64,000 nucleotides of DNA, from NCBI RefSeq assembly GCF_003025555.1, contig NZ_PYMH01000017.1:1-64000 (forward strand), given 5' to 3'. The notes under the pieces are model-generated. The model was not told the origin of the DNA, did not search any database, and saw nothing but the letters and a program-made list of their open reading frames with translations. Position numbers and translations under genes: made by a program. This document shows, piece by piece, positions 49,473 through 57,627 of the stretch; positions within the stretch are counted from its first letter, which is position 1, and every line of letters starts with the position of its first letter. The DNA is from Photobacterium lutimaris. Lineage in GTDB: Bacteria > Pseudomonadota > Gammaproteobacteria > Enterobacterales > Vibrionaceae.

Positions 49473-50168
49473 CTAGACACCCAAGGTGTTGTGCGATTGC
49501 GGGTCACTCTTCTGTGGGGCTGGCGGCAAGGCCGTCAGCTTATTAATCAGATAATTGAGCAGCACCCCGTACATAGGTACAAACAAGCCAAGGCTGATCA
49601 GCAGTTTAAAACCATAATCCACCAAGGCAATCTCGACCCAGTTCTCTGCCATGAATGCATCAGGGCTGTTGTAGAACGCAATCGCGAAGAAAGCCAATGT
49701 ATCAAGGGCATTACCGAATAAGGTCGAACAGCTCGGGGCGACCCACCATTGCTTGGTCTGACGGAGCCGGTTGAATACCGACACATCCATGATTTGCCCT
49801 AGCAAGTAAGCCATAAAGCTGGCAATCGCAATTCGGGCAACGAACAAGTTGAACTCAGCGAGATGGCCCAATCCCTGATATTCCCCTTGGTAAAAAAGTA
49901 CCGATAGCACATAGGAAATCACCAGTGCTGGCATCATTACCCGAAGGATGATCTGCCTTGCCATTGCCGCGCCGAAAATACGTACCGTCAAGTCGGTCGC
50001 CAAAAAGATAAACGGAAAGGTAAAGGCGCCCCATGTGGTATGGAGTCCCATGACCGTAAAAGGAAGCTGAACCAAATAATTGCTTGATGCGATGATCAAC
50101 AGGTGGAAAACCACCAGAAAAGAAAGGGCCTTGCGCTGCTGCGCAGGCGAAAATTGAGAAGTCGTCAT
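49473..50168 (-). CDS. yhhQ: Queuosine precursor transporter YhhQ (VUT family)
   Basis: A 231-aa inner-membrane protein with about six hydrophobic segments. It closely matches E. coli YhhQ throughout, for example SSNYLVQLP, HTTWGAFTFPFIFLATDLTVR and STLFGNALDTLAFF (shown in parts). YhhQ imports 7-cyano-7-deazaguanine and 7-aminomethyl-7-deazaguanine for queuosine salvage. AAGG lies 7 nt before the ATG. I saw no recognisable preQ1 riboswitch upstream. Confidence 0.94.
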   Translation of the reverse strand: MTTSQFSPAQQRKALSFLVVFHLLIIASSNYLVQLPFTVMGLHTTWGAFTFPFIFLATDLTVRIFGAAMARQIILRVMMPALVISYVLSVLFYQGEYQGLGHLAEFNLFVARIAIASFMAYLLGQIMDVSVFNRLRQTKQWWVAPSCSTLFGNALDTLAFFAIAFYNSPDAFMAENWVEIALVDYGFKLLISLGLFVPMYGVLLNYLINKLTALPPAPQKSDPQSHNTLGV

Positions 50169-50286
50169 TGTCAGACCTTTTTGTCATTGGGGGAGAGGGA
50201 ACCCAAAACACTACTGCTAGCTCTCACACCGCCAGTAGCAACCGAAGGCGGGGATTATACAGCAAACCACCGCGGTGCCTAGAGCA

Positions 50287-50592
50287 TCACCGCTCGCCCA
50301 GCAACCCGGCGAGGAATAACAGTGTTTCTTGTGCTTCACTATCCAGTCCTTCCAGCCACATCTGGCCACTGTAGTGCTCCCCCTTCAGCAGCAAGCGGCA
50401 ACCTTCAAAATCCACCAGCCACACATGCAAATCCGCATTGGGCTCTTTGTCCACGACCGTGATCCCAAGCCCCTGAAGCAACGCATCGGCCACCGTGGCA
50501 AAGTTATCATAATCGAACTCTGGTCCACCGATCTCAAGCAGCTTTGCTGCGGTATCCAACCGGCGACACCAGTAGTGAGGGATTGCTGTCAT
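50287..50592 (-). CDS. DUF3630 family protein
   Basis: A 101-aa soluble protein with no signal or membrane segment. It resembles the DUF3630 family found next to recQ and yhhQ in Vibrionaceae. Function unknown. The ORF opens at 50685, but AAGGA precedes the ATG at 50592, and the upstream residues lack family character. Confidence 0.8.
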   Translation of the reverse strand: MTAIPHYWCRRLDTAAKLLEIGGPEFDYDNFATVADALLQGLGITVVDKEPNADLHVWLVDFEGCRLLLKGEHYSGQMWLEGLDSEAQETLLFLAGLLGER

Positions 50593-50712
50593 AGTGCTTA
50601 TTCCTTTTCGCAATGCTTGGCCAGCGATTGTTTCCTGTAACCAATTGTTTCTCTGAGTATCAACCAATAACCAGCCTCTAGCCAAGGGGCGATGATCATG
50701 GTTTTATGAGGG

Positions 50713-50870
50713 TGTTGCTAGCAGGGGAAACCCGGTTAGCAATCGGTGAATTTAACATTCTCACCAAATACGCAAGCTGTTTTGTAGCGAACAGAGCATG
50801 CCGGAGCCCCGCTCCTGCCTGTATCTAATACGCATTTTGTACCGGACGCGGATTGTCCGGTATTTTTTTG
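50713..50870 (+). ncRNA. Candidate structured ncRNA between DUF3630 and recQ
   Basis: Five consecutive hairpins on the plus strand. H1 is TTGCTA/TAGCAA enclosing GGG-GAAA-CCC (50715-50742). H2 is GGTGA/TCACC (50745-50765). H3 is CTGTT/AACAG (50777-50794). H4 is GGAGC-CCC-GCTCC (50803-50815). H5 is the terminator TACCGGAC/GTCCGGTA (50840-50862) with seven T after it. Both flanking genes run leftward, so the plus-strand terminator has no coding gene to serve. The stretch between H4 and H5 is unpaired and U-rich. No confident promoter was found; family unrecognised. Confidence 0.5.
50840..50869 (+). terminator. Plus-strand intrinsic terminator (end of candidate ncRNA)
   Basis: TACCGGAC-GCGGATT-GTCCGGTA is followed by TTTTTTT. 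On the minus strand no T-run follows the stem. Confidence 0.85.
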
Positions 50871-50914
50871 TCTGGTCGACACCAGCCGGCTGCGAAACCG
50901 GCCTAGAAAGTGAC

Positions 50915-52759
50915 TCAGAACCCGACGTCTTCACCTGCGGTCAGGTGATCTTCAATCAGCCCCAAGAAGACATTGCCGTATTTTTCCAGCTTGCGGTGCC
51001 CAACCCCGTTAACTGACAGCAACTCCCCCGCCGAGGTCGGCAAGCGTTCAGCCATCTCCATCAAACTGGCATCATTAAATACCACATACGGCGGCAAATC
51101 TTCTTCATCGGCAATGGCCTTGCGCAGCTTACGCAGCTTGGCAAACAGCTTCTTGTCGTATTGGCGGTTGGCCATTTTATCGCTTTTGGCACTACGGGCG
51201 GCAATATCAAGCCTCGGCACCGCCAACTCAAGGGGAATCTCCCCACGCAGTACTTCGCGTGCTTTGGCCGTTAGCTGCAAAATCGAACTGCGGACAATGT
51301 TCTGGGTCAGGAGACCACGGTGGATCAGCTGACGTAAAATACTGACCCAAAACTCATGGCTGTGCTCACGGCCAATACCATAAGTACTCAGTTTATCGTG
51401 GCCATATTCACGAATACGCTGGTTCTGCATACCACGCAGCACTTCCACCACATGGGTAATACCGAAACCTTGGTTAACCCGGTAGACACAGGAAAGTGCC
51501 TTTTGCGACACTTCCAAGGCATCGAAATGCTTGGGCGGGTCAAGGCACACATCGCAGTTACCACAAGGCTCTTCCCGCGCTTCACCAAAGTAATTGAGCA
51601 ACACCTGGCGACGACATGTTTGAGCTTCAGCAAACGCTCCCATGGCATTGAGCTTATGGCTTTCCACTCGCTTCTGGGCACCGTCTTCTTTCTCATCCAG
51701 ACAACGGCGTAGCCAGGCCAAATCGGATGGGTCATAAAACAGAATCGCCTCGGCCGGTAAGCCATCTCGGCCTGCCCGTCCGGTTTCCTGATAATAGGAT
51801 TCAATGTTACGCGGGATATCGTAATGAACCACAAAACGGACATTGGGCTTGTTGATCCCCATGCCGAATGCCACGGTCGCCACCACGATTTGTACATCAT
51901 CACGCTGGAAAGCTTCCTGTACCCACGCCCTTTCATCATGCTCCATACCAGCATGATAGGCGGCTGCACGGATCCCATTCTCGTTTAATTTTTCATTGAT
52001 TTGTTCCACCCGCTTGCGGCTATTGCAGTAGATAATACCGCACTGGCCGCGCACCCCAGCCAAGTAGCGAGTCAGCTGGGCCATCGGCTTGTATTTTTCC
52101 TGCAGGGTGTAACGGATATTCGGCCGATCGAAGCTACCGAGATAGGTGTGCTGGGACTGCAAGGACAACCGGGCAATGATATCCTGCCGGGTGGTATCAT
52201 CCGCTGTTGCCGTCAGGGCGATCACCGGTACATCGGGAAATGCCTGGCGCATACTGCCAAGAGCGGCGTATTCCGGCCTGAAATCATGCCCCCACTGCGA
52301 GATACAGTGCGCTTCATCCACTGCAACCATGCTCAATGGCAAACTGGCAAGCCGCTCGGAGAAATCACGGCCAAGCAGGCGCTCTGGCGAGACATAAACC
52401 AACTTGATCTGGCCTTGTTCCATCGCCTGAAAGGTACCCTGCACTTCTTCCCATGACATGGTGGAATTTATACAGGCGGCAGCCACCCCGTTAGCCTTGA
52501 GCTGGTCCACCTGATCTTTCATCAGGGAAATCAAGGGAGACACCACCAGTGTCAGCCCGTCACGCAACAAGGCTGGTATTTGGTAGCACAGCGACTTGCC
52601 GCCACCTGTTGGCATGATCACCAAGCAATCCTGCCCGGACACCGCCGCCTCGATAACAGGTTGCTGACCCTCACGGAACTGCTGGTAGCCAAACACATCC
52701 TGCAGCACCTGTTCACAGGTCATGGGGCTTTCGGTCTGGCACGGCTGGCTTGCTGGCAT
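50915..52759 (-). CDS. recQ: ATP-dependent DNA helicase RecQ
   Basis: A 614-aa 3'-5' helicase of the RecF pathway. Walker A is [11 protein letters not shown], the box is [17 protein letters not shown], and the RQC zinc site has four Cys (CRRQ...CGNCDVC). The C-terminal HRDC domain is at about residues 525-605. It is divergent from rarD; in E. coli recQ is also near rarD. Confidence 0.97.
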   Translation of the reverse strand: MPASQPCQTESPMTCEQVLQDVFGYQQFREGQQPVIEAAVSGQDCLVIMPTGGGKSLCYQIPALLRDGLTLVVSPLISLMKDQVDQLKANGVAAACINSTMSWEEVQGTFQAMEQGQIKLVYVSPERLLGRDFSERLASLPLSMVAVDEAHCISQWGHDFRPEYAALGSMRQAFPDVPVIALTATADDTTRQDIIARLSLQSQHTYLGSFDRPNIRYTLQEKYKPMAQLTRYLAGVRGQCGIIYCNSRKRVEQINEKLNENGIRAAAYHAGMEHDERAWVQEAFQRDDVQIVVATVAFGMGINKPNVRFVVHYDIPRNIESYYQETGRAGRDGLPAEAILFYDPSDLAWLRRCLDEKEDGAQKRVESHKLNAMGAFAEAQTCRRQVLLNYFGEAREEPCGNCDVCLDPPKHFDALEVSQKALSCVYRVNQGFGITHVVEVLRGMQNQRIREYGHDKLSTYGIGREHSHEFWVSILRQLIHRGLLTQNIVRSSILQLTAKAREVLRGEIPLELAVPRLDIAARSAKSDKMANRQYDKKLFAKLRKLRKAIADEEDLPPYVVFNDASLMEMAERLPTSAGELLSVNGVGHRKLEKYGNVFLGLIEDHLTAGEDVGF

Positions 52760-53005
52760 AACGTTCTCATTGGCGTGGGTGACCCGAAACCGGGCACAAG
52801 AAGATGGACAAGGCTGGCTATTCTATACCATTCAGATCACCGATGGGAGTCACCCCCCGTTCAATTCATTTTCGTACCCCGAGGCCGTGGTTGCTGAGGA
52901 AAAAGACAATAGTATTGAGATCGATCACGATTTATACTGCGCCTGCATACACAACTGAATATTTATTTATCTCCAGCCAGCTCGGCACCAACTTTTCAGG
53001 TAATC

Positions 53006-53917
53006 ATGGAAGTGCAAAATACCCAGACCCAGCGCGGCGTCATCCTCGCCCTCGCGGCCTACACCATGTGGGGAATTGCCCCTATCTATTTCAAGTCCCT
53101 CCAACATGTCAGTGCGCCGGAAATCCTAAGCCATAGGGTGATCTGGTCGTTTGTGTTTCTCGCTCTGTTATTGGCGGTTAGCAAGGGGTGGGGACAGGTC
53201 CGGGCCGTACTAGGCCGGCCGAAAGTGGTCATGCTACTGTTGGCAACGTCTTTGCTGGTCGGGGGGAACTGGCTAATTTTCATCTGGGCGGTCAACAACA
53301 ATTACATGCTTGATGCCAGCCTCGGATATTTCATCAACCCATTGTTCAATGTTCTGCTCGGGATGTTTTTCCTCGGCGAGCGCCTGCGTCCGTTACAATG
53401 GGTCGCAGTGGCACTGGCGGCAACCGGAGTAGCAGTCCAGCTGATCCAATTCGGCTCGTTGCCGTGGATCGCTTTGGCCCTAGCAACCAGCTTCGGCCTT
53501 TACGGTCTGCTACGCAAAAAGGTCAACCTTGATGCGGCAACAGGATTGTTTATGGAAACCAGCCTGTTGCTACCTTTGGCGCTGGGTTATGTCTTTCTCT
53601 TTGCCAGCAGCCCAACATCAGACTGGTCCGCCAACCCGATGACCACCAATCTATTGTTAATGGCGGCTGGCATCGTCACCACTTTGCCACTGCTGTGCTT
53701 TACCGGGGCAGCCACCAAGCTCAAGCTCTCGACCCTGGGATTTTTCCAGTACATCGGCCCAAGCCTGATGTTCCTGCTGGCGATTACTGTCTATGACGAA
53801 AGCGTTACCGCCGACAAAGGTTATACCTTTGCCTTCATCTGGGCGGCACTGCTGATTTTCAGCCTTGAAGGGCTACGCAACCACCGCAGCAACAAAAAGC
53901 AATCCGCCATCGGCTAG
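53006..53917 (+). CDS. rarD: EamA-family transporter RarD
   Basis: A 303-aa inner-membrane protein with ten predicted helices in two EamA repeats. It matches the RarD family (TMWGIAPIYFKSL; HRVIWSFVF). It was named for chloramphenicol sensitivity, but the true substrate is uncertain. AGG lies 6 nt before the ATG. Confidence 0.93.
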   Translation: MEVQNTQTQRGVILALAAYTMWGIAPIYFKSLQHVSAPEILSHRVIWSFVFLALLLAVSKGWGQVRAVLGRPKVVMLLLATSLLVGGNWLIFIWAVNNNYMLDASLGYFINPLFNVLLGMFFLGERLRPLQWVAVALAATGVAVQLIQFGSLPWIALALATSFGLYGLLRKKVNLDAATGLFMETSLLLPLALGYVFLFASSPTSDWSANPMTTNLLLMAAGIVTTLPLLCFTGAATKLKLSTLGFFQYIGPSLMFLLAITVYDESVTADKGYTFAFIWAALLIFSLEGLRNHRSNKKQSAIG

Positions 53918-53945
53918 AGCCACAACTTGCGAGGCGGTGCTGTTA

Positions 53946-53958
53946 ATTTTTTACAAGC
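53946..53958 (+). promoter_or_regulatory. Shared TTTTTTACAAGC element upstream of the AraC gene
   Basis: ATTTTTTACAAGC lies about 105 bp before the AraC-family gene. The same 12-mer TTTTTTACAAGC recurs at 54881-54892, in the same orientation, upstream of the lysE-type gene. A common regulator, most simply the AraC protein itself, is a reasonable guess. Confidence 0.45.
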
Positions 53959-54062
53959 CGCACCGTCATCGCTATGGTGTACTCATACCCAGCAGTTTTC
54001 GGTTACTCCGCATCCAAGTCTAAATACTCAGGTTATATACAGCAAAAAGGGGGCAGCGTACG

Positions 54063-54857
54063 ATGAATAAAATCAGTCACCGCAAAAGCCCCATTGACGA
54101 TATCAGCCTGATCGATGCCCATTACCAGAACTTTGCCTTTAAACGTCATTACCACCTGGATTACCATTTGGGCCTGATCACCCAAGGTCAGCAACAGTAT
54201 TACTACAACGGCAGCAAGCACATCGCAGGGGCCGGGCAATTGGTGATCATGCCGCCGGATGAAATCCACGACGGCCAAGCCAAAGAGCAATCAGGTTACC
54301 AGGTCAAAGTCTTTAGCATTACTCCTGATTGGCTCAACCAGCAAGCCGATGATGTATCCGGCAAAAACCATTTCTGCTTTCCGCAACACAATATCGCCGA
54401 TCACGCCCTGTTCCAGCAGTTGACCTGGCTTCACCAGCAGCTGGACAACCCGCTGGTATCGCAACTTGCCAAAGACACCCTGCCGATAGAATCCTTTTCC
54501 TATTTATTGACCCATTACGGCCAGGTTCGTGAAGCCAATGTGACCCCTTTGGGCTCCAAAGACTTACACCAGCTACGCGACTATGTGATGGCACATCTGG
54601 ATCAAAAAATCAGCTTAGAGCAGCTGGCAGGCCTGTGCGATCTCAGTCCATCGCAGCTGTTGCGCCAGTTCAAAAAAGCCACGGGCATGACACCGTACGC
54701 TTGGCTAGCCCGGCTGCGGCTGGAACATGCGATGGCACTGCTGAAAGCGGGGTTCAGCAGCACCGAAGTGGCCTATCACGTCGGGTTTTACGATCAAGCC
54801 CACTTTACCCATGCCTTCAAGCAAACCTTCGGCGTTGCCCCTTCGCATATCAAGTAA
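54063..54857 (+). CDS. AraC-family transcriptional regulator
   Basis: A 264-aa regulator. The N-terminal cupin-like sensing domain (about 20-130) contains HYHLDYHLGLI and VIMPPDEIHDG. Two C-terminal AraC helix-turn-helix motifs (about 165-262) contain LEQLAGLCDLSPSQLLRQF and STEVAYHVGFYDQAHF. The ligand is unknown. It is immediately upstream of a LysE-type exporter on the same strand, a common regulator-exporter pairing. Confidence 0.9.
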   Translation: MNKISHRKSPIDDISLIDAHYQNFAFKRHYHLDYHLGLITQGQQQYYYNGSKHIAGAGQLVIMPPDEIHDGQAKEQSGYQVKVFSITPDWLNQQADDVSGKNHFCFPQHNIADHALFQQLTWLHQQLDNPLVSQLAKDTLPIESFSYLLTHYGQVREANVTPLGSKDLHQLRDYVMAHLDQKISLEQLAGLCDLSPSQLLRQFKKATGMTPYAWLARLRLEHAMALLKAGFSSTEVAYHVGFYDQAHFTHAFKQTFGVAPSHIK

Positions 54858-54880
54858 GACTTTATCCAGCGATGTGTCAT

Positions 54881-54892
54881 TTTTTTACAAGC
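54881..54892 (+). promoter_or_regulatory. Shared TTTTTTACAAGC element upstream of the LysE gene
   Basis: The second copy of the 12-mer found upstream of the AraC gene, 76 bp before the exporter start codon. It is a candidate operator. Confidence 0.45.
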
Positions 54893-54967
54893 ATCCTAGG
54901 AATGACTGCGGCATGCTTCGATTTACTGGGCATACCGCCCTGTAGTTTGAAGGATGATATACCCGCA

Positions 54968-55633
54968 ATGATCAATGAAATGACCACCCTCGCCACCCTG
55001 GTGACTGTCCATATTATCGCCCTGATGAGCCCGGGGCCCGACTTCGCCTTAGTGGTACAAAACGCCGGCCGCTACGGCCGCCAGACCGGGATGATGATCG
55101 CCCTCGGCTTGTCATTAGGGATCCTACTCCACGCTATTCTCAGCCTGACCGGTGCCAGCCTGCTGATCCATCAGCACCCTATGTTATTTGCTCTGCTGCA
55201 AGCGGTAGGTGGCAGCTACCTGCTGTGGCTTGGGATCGGCGCGCTCAAAGGCACGTGGCAACACTACCAGCAGCGCCATCAGCCAGCCGAACAACAAACA
55301 GCCAAGCAAGAAGCTCAGCGAGTACTGGCTAACCGTAAGCAAGCGCTGGCCAAGGGCTTTACCACCAATATCCTCAACCCCAAAGCCCTGGTTTTCTTTA
55401 TCAGCTTATTATCAACCTTGGTACCGGCCAGTATGTCTTTGGGTGGTAAGGCAACGGCAATCTGCTTGCTGTGGGGAACATCCTTCCTGTGGTTTGCCTT
55501 GCTGGCCTGGCTGTTGACCGGTGCTCGCCTGCAACAAAAACTACAGCGCTGGACACCATGGATTGATGCCACCTGCGGCGCCTTATTCACCCTAATCGGC
55601 AGCTTGATCCTGCTCAGCATCATCGCGCAGTAA
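54968..55633 (+). CDS. LysE/RhtB-family amino acid exporter
   Basis: A 221-aa inner-membrane protein with about six helices and the family signature MSPGPDFALVVQNAGRYG. The family exports amino acids such as lysine, threonine or homoserine lactone; the substrate here is unknown. The reading frame extends back into the AraC gene (to 54635), but the family N-terminus begins at the ATG at 54968. The Shine-Dalgarno (AAGGA) is rather far upstream. Confidence 0.88.
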   Translation: MINEMTTLATLVTVHIIALMSPGPDFALVVQNAGRYGRQTGMMIALGLSLGILLHAILSLTGASLLIHQHPMLFALLQAVGGSYLLWLGIGALKGTWQHYQQRHQPAEQQTAKQEAQRVLANRKQALAKGFTTNILNPKALVFFISLLSTLVPASMSLGGKATAICLLWGTSFLWFALLAWLLTGARLQQKLQRWTPWIDATCGALFTLIGSLILLSIIAQ

Positions 55634-55753
55634 ACTTTGCCAACGTAATGCCGCTCACAGGTTGACCCACTGCACAAAAAACAGTCAACCGTTAGACATC
55701 TCCCCCTGTCCTTACTTAGGCTAGCAGCAGCCTAAGTAAGGAGTTAAATACCC

Positions 55754-57523
55754 ATGGAATGGAATCACCGACACCGGCTCGCCCTGTTGTCAGCCTGCCT
55801 GCTGACCCTACCCGCGACCGCCTCTGCCAAAGACAGCCAGCAAAGTACGGATCAGCTCGCACCGGAAGCAGCAACTGGTCTCACCGAGCAGCAAGCGGTG
55901 ACGGGCAAGGACTGGATGATCGCCTCGGCCAATCCATACGCCAGCGAGGCTGGCGCCGAGATCCTGCGCCAAGGCGGCAACGCTATCGATGCCATGGTCG
56001 CCACCCAGTTGGTACTGGGCCTGACCGAGCCCCAGTCCTCCGGCATCGGCGGCGGGGCATTTATGGTGTATTGGGATCAGAAAAAAGAAGCCCTGACCAC
56101 CTTTGATGGCCGTGAAACGGCACCGTTCGCCGTCACCCCCTTACTATTCCAGGATGACAAGGGGCAACCGCTGCAATTCTTCGATGCCGTGGTCGGCGGC
56201 CGCTCAGTCGGTACCCCCGGCACAGTCAAGCTGATGTGGTATACCCACCAGCGTCACGGCAAACTGGACTGGAAAAAGCTGTTCGAACCCGCGATCCAGC
56301 TGGCCAAGGACGGTTTCATCGTCAGTCCGAGACTGGCAGCTCTGGTCGAAAAAGATCAAACCCACCTACAGCGCTTCGAGGCTACCAAAGCCTATTTCTT
56401 CAATAACGATGGCTCGCCGATTCAGGCTGGCCAAACGCTGAAGAACCCAGAGTATGCCAATACCCTGCGTCAAATCGCCGAACGCGGGGCCAGTGCCTTC
56501 TACACCGGTGAAATCGCCAAAGATATCGTCAAGGTGGTACGTACAGCACCGGGCAACCCGGGCGTTCTCAGTACCATGGATCTCGCCACCTACCAGGTCA
56601 AAGAACGGCCAGCCATCTGCGCCCCTTACCGCCAGTATGAGATCTGCGGCATGGGACCTCCGAGCTCCGGCGCCCTGACGCTGGGCCAGATCATGGGGAT
56701 GCTCAGCCACTATCCGCTTGCAGACTTGGGGCCGGACAACCTGATTAGCTGGCGCTTGCTCGGCGATGCCTCGCGCCTGGCTTTTGCCGATCGCGGCCAC
56801 TACATGGCCGATAGCGACTATGTGCCGATGCCCACCCAGGGGTTGCTGGCAGATAACTACCTCCAGCAACGGGCAGCCTTGCTCAACAATGACAACGCCT
56901 TAGCCACGGCTGAAGCTGGCAGCCCTCCATGGGATCACGCCATGCGCTATGCGATGGATGAATCTCTCGAGCTCCCTTCGACCAGCCATTTTTCGATTGT
57001 CGACAACAGCCGCAATGTGATTTCCATGACCACCACCATCGAGAACGGCTTTGGCTCCCGGGTGATGGTGCGCGGCTTCTTGCTCAACAACGAGCTGACC
57101 GACTTTTCCTTCCGCAGCCATGACAATGGCAAGCCGATTGCCAACCGGGTCGAGCCCGGCAAACGTCCCCGCTCCTCCATGGCTCCGACCATCGTGATGA
57201 AAAACGGCAAGCCCTACCTTGCTATCGGCTCACCGGGCGGCAGCCAGATCATCGGCTATGTCGCCAAAACCCTGGTCGCCCACCTCGATTGGGGGATGGG
57301 TTTGCAGCAGGCTATCAACCTGCCGAACATGAACAACCGCTTCGGACCGTTTGAACTGGAAGTCGGTACTGGCGCAGAAAGCTGGGCCCCAAAACTGGAA
57401 ACCCTCGGCTTCACCGTGAAGATCAAGGAACTCAACTCCGGCGTTCAGGCCATCAAGCTCGATGGCAAGACCCTAACCGGTGCCGCCGATCCACGCCGCG
57501 AAGGCAAGGTCATCGCGAAATAA
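55754..57523 (+). CDS. ggt: Gamma-glutamyltransferase
   Basis: A 589-aa periplasmic enzyme that cleaves glutathione and other gamma-glutamyl compounds. It has a signal peptide (about 1-25). The pro-enzyme self-cleaves before the catalytic Thr in STSHFSIVD. Conserved MVATQLVLGL, GIGGGAFM and PGKRPRSSMAPT are present. The length is close to E. coli Ggt (580 aa). Confidence 0.96.
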   Translation: MEWNHRHRLALLSACLLTLPATASAKDSQQSTDQLAPEAATGLTEQQAVTGKDWMIASANPYASEAGAEILRQGGNAIDAMVATQLVLGLTEPQSSGIGGGAFMVYWDQKKEALTTFDGRETAPFAVTPLLFQDDKGQPLQFFDAVVGGRSVGTPGTVKLMWYTHQRHGKLDWKKLFEPAIQLAKDGFIVSPRLAALVEKDQTHLQRFEATKAYFFNNDGSPIQAGQTLKNPEYANTLRQIAERGASAFYTGEIAKDIVKVVRTAPGNPGVLSTMDLATYQVKERPAICAPYRQYEICGMGPPSSGALTLGQIMGMLSHYPLADLGPDNLISWRLLGDASRLAFADRGHYMADSDYVPMPTQGLLADNYLQQRAALLNNDNALATAEAGSPPWDHAMRYAMDESLELPSTSHFSIVDNSRNVISMTTTIENGFGSRVMVRGFLLNNELTDFSFRSHDNGKPIANRVEPGKRPRSSMAPTIVMKNGKPYLAIGSPGGSQIIGYVAKTLVAHLDWGMGLQQAINLPNMNNRFGPFELEVGTGAESWAPKLETLGFTVKIKELNSGVQAIKLDGKTLTGAADPRREGKVIAK

Positions 57524-57544
57524 GCTCACCACTGAGCAAATCGG

Positions 57545-57580
57545 CATAAAAAAACCCGTGGCACCGACCACGGGTTCTGT
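57545..57580. terminator. Terminator between ggt and uvrD
   Basis: AACCCGTGG-CACCGA-CCACGGGTT is followed by seven T on the minus strand (uvrD side) and by a weaker TTCTGTTTTC on the plus strand (ggt side). Confidence 0.88.
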
Positions 57581-57627
57581 TTTCATTGTCCGGCTAACTT
57601 AGCGCTAATCATGATTCTCTTCAGCGA

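Noticed and set aside
50169-50286. preQ1 riboswitch upstream of yhhQ
   Set aside because: I looked for the preQ1-I core and tail and did not find them. The AGAGCTAGCAGTAGTG resemblance is superficial.
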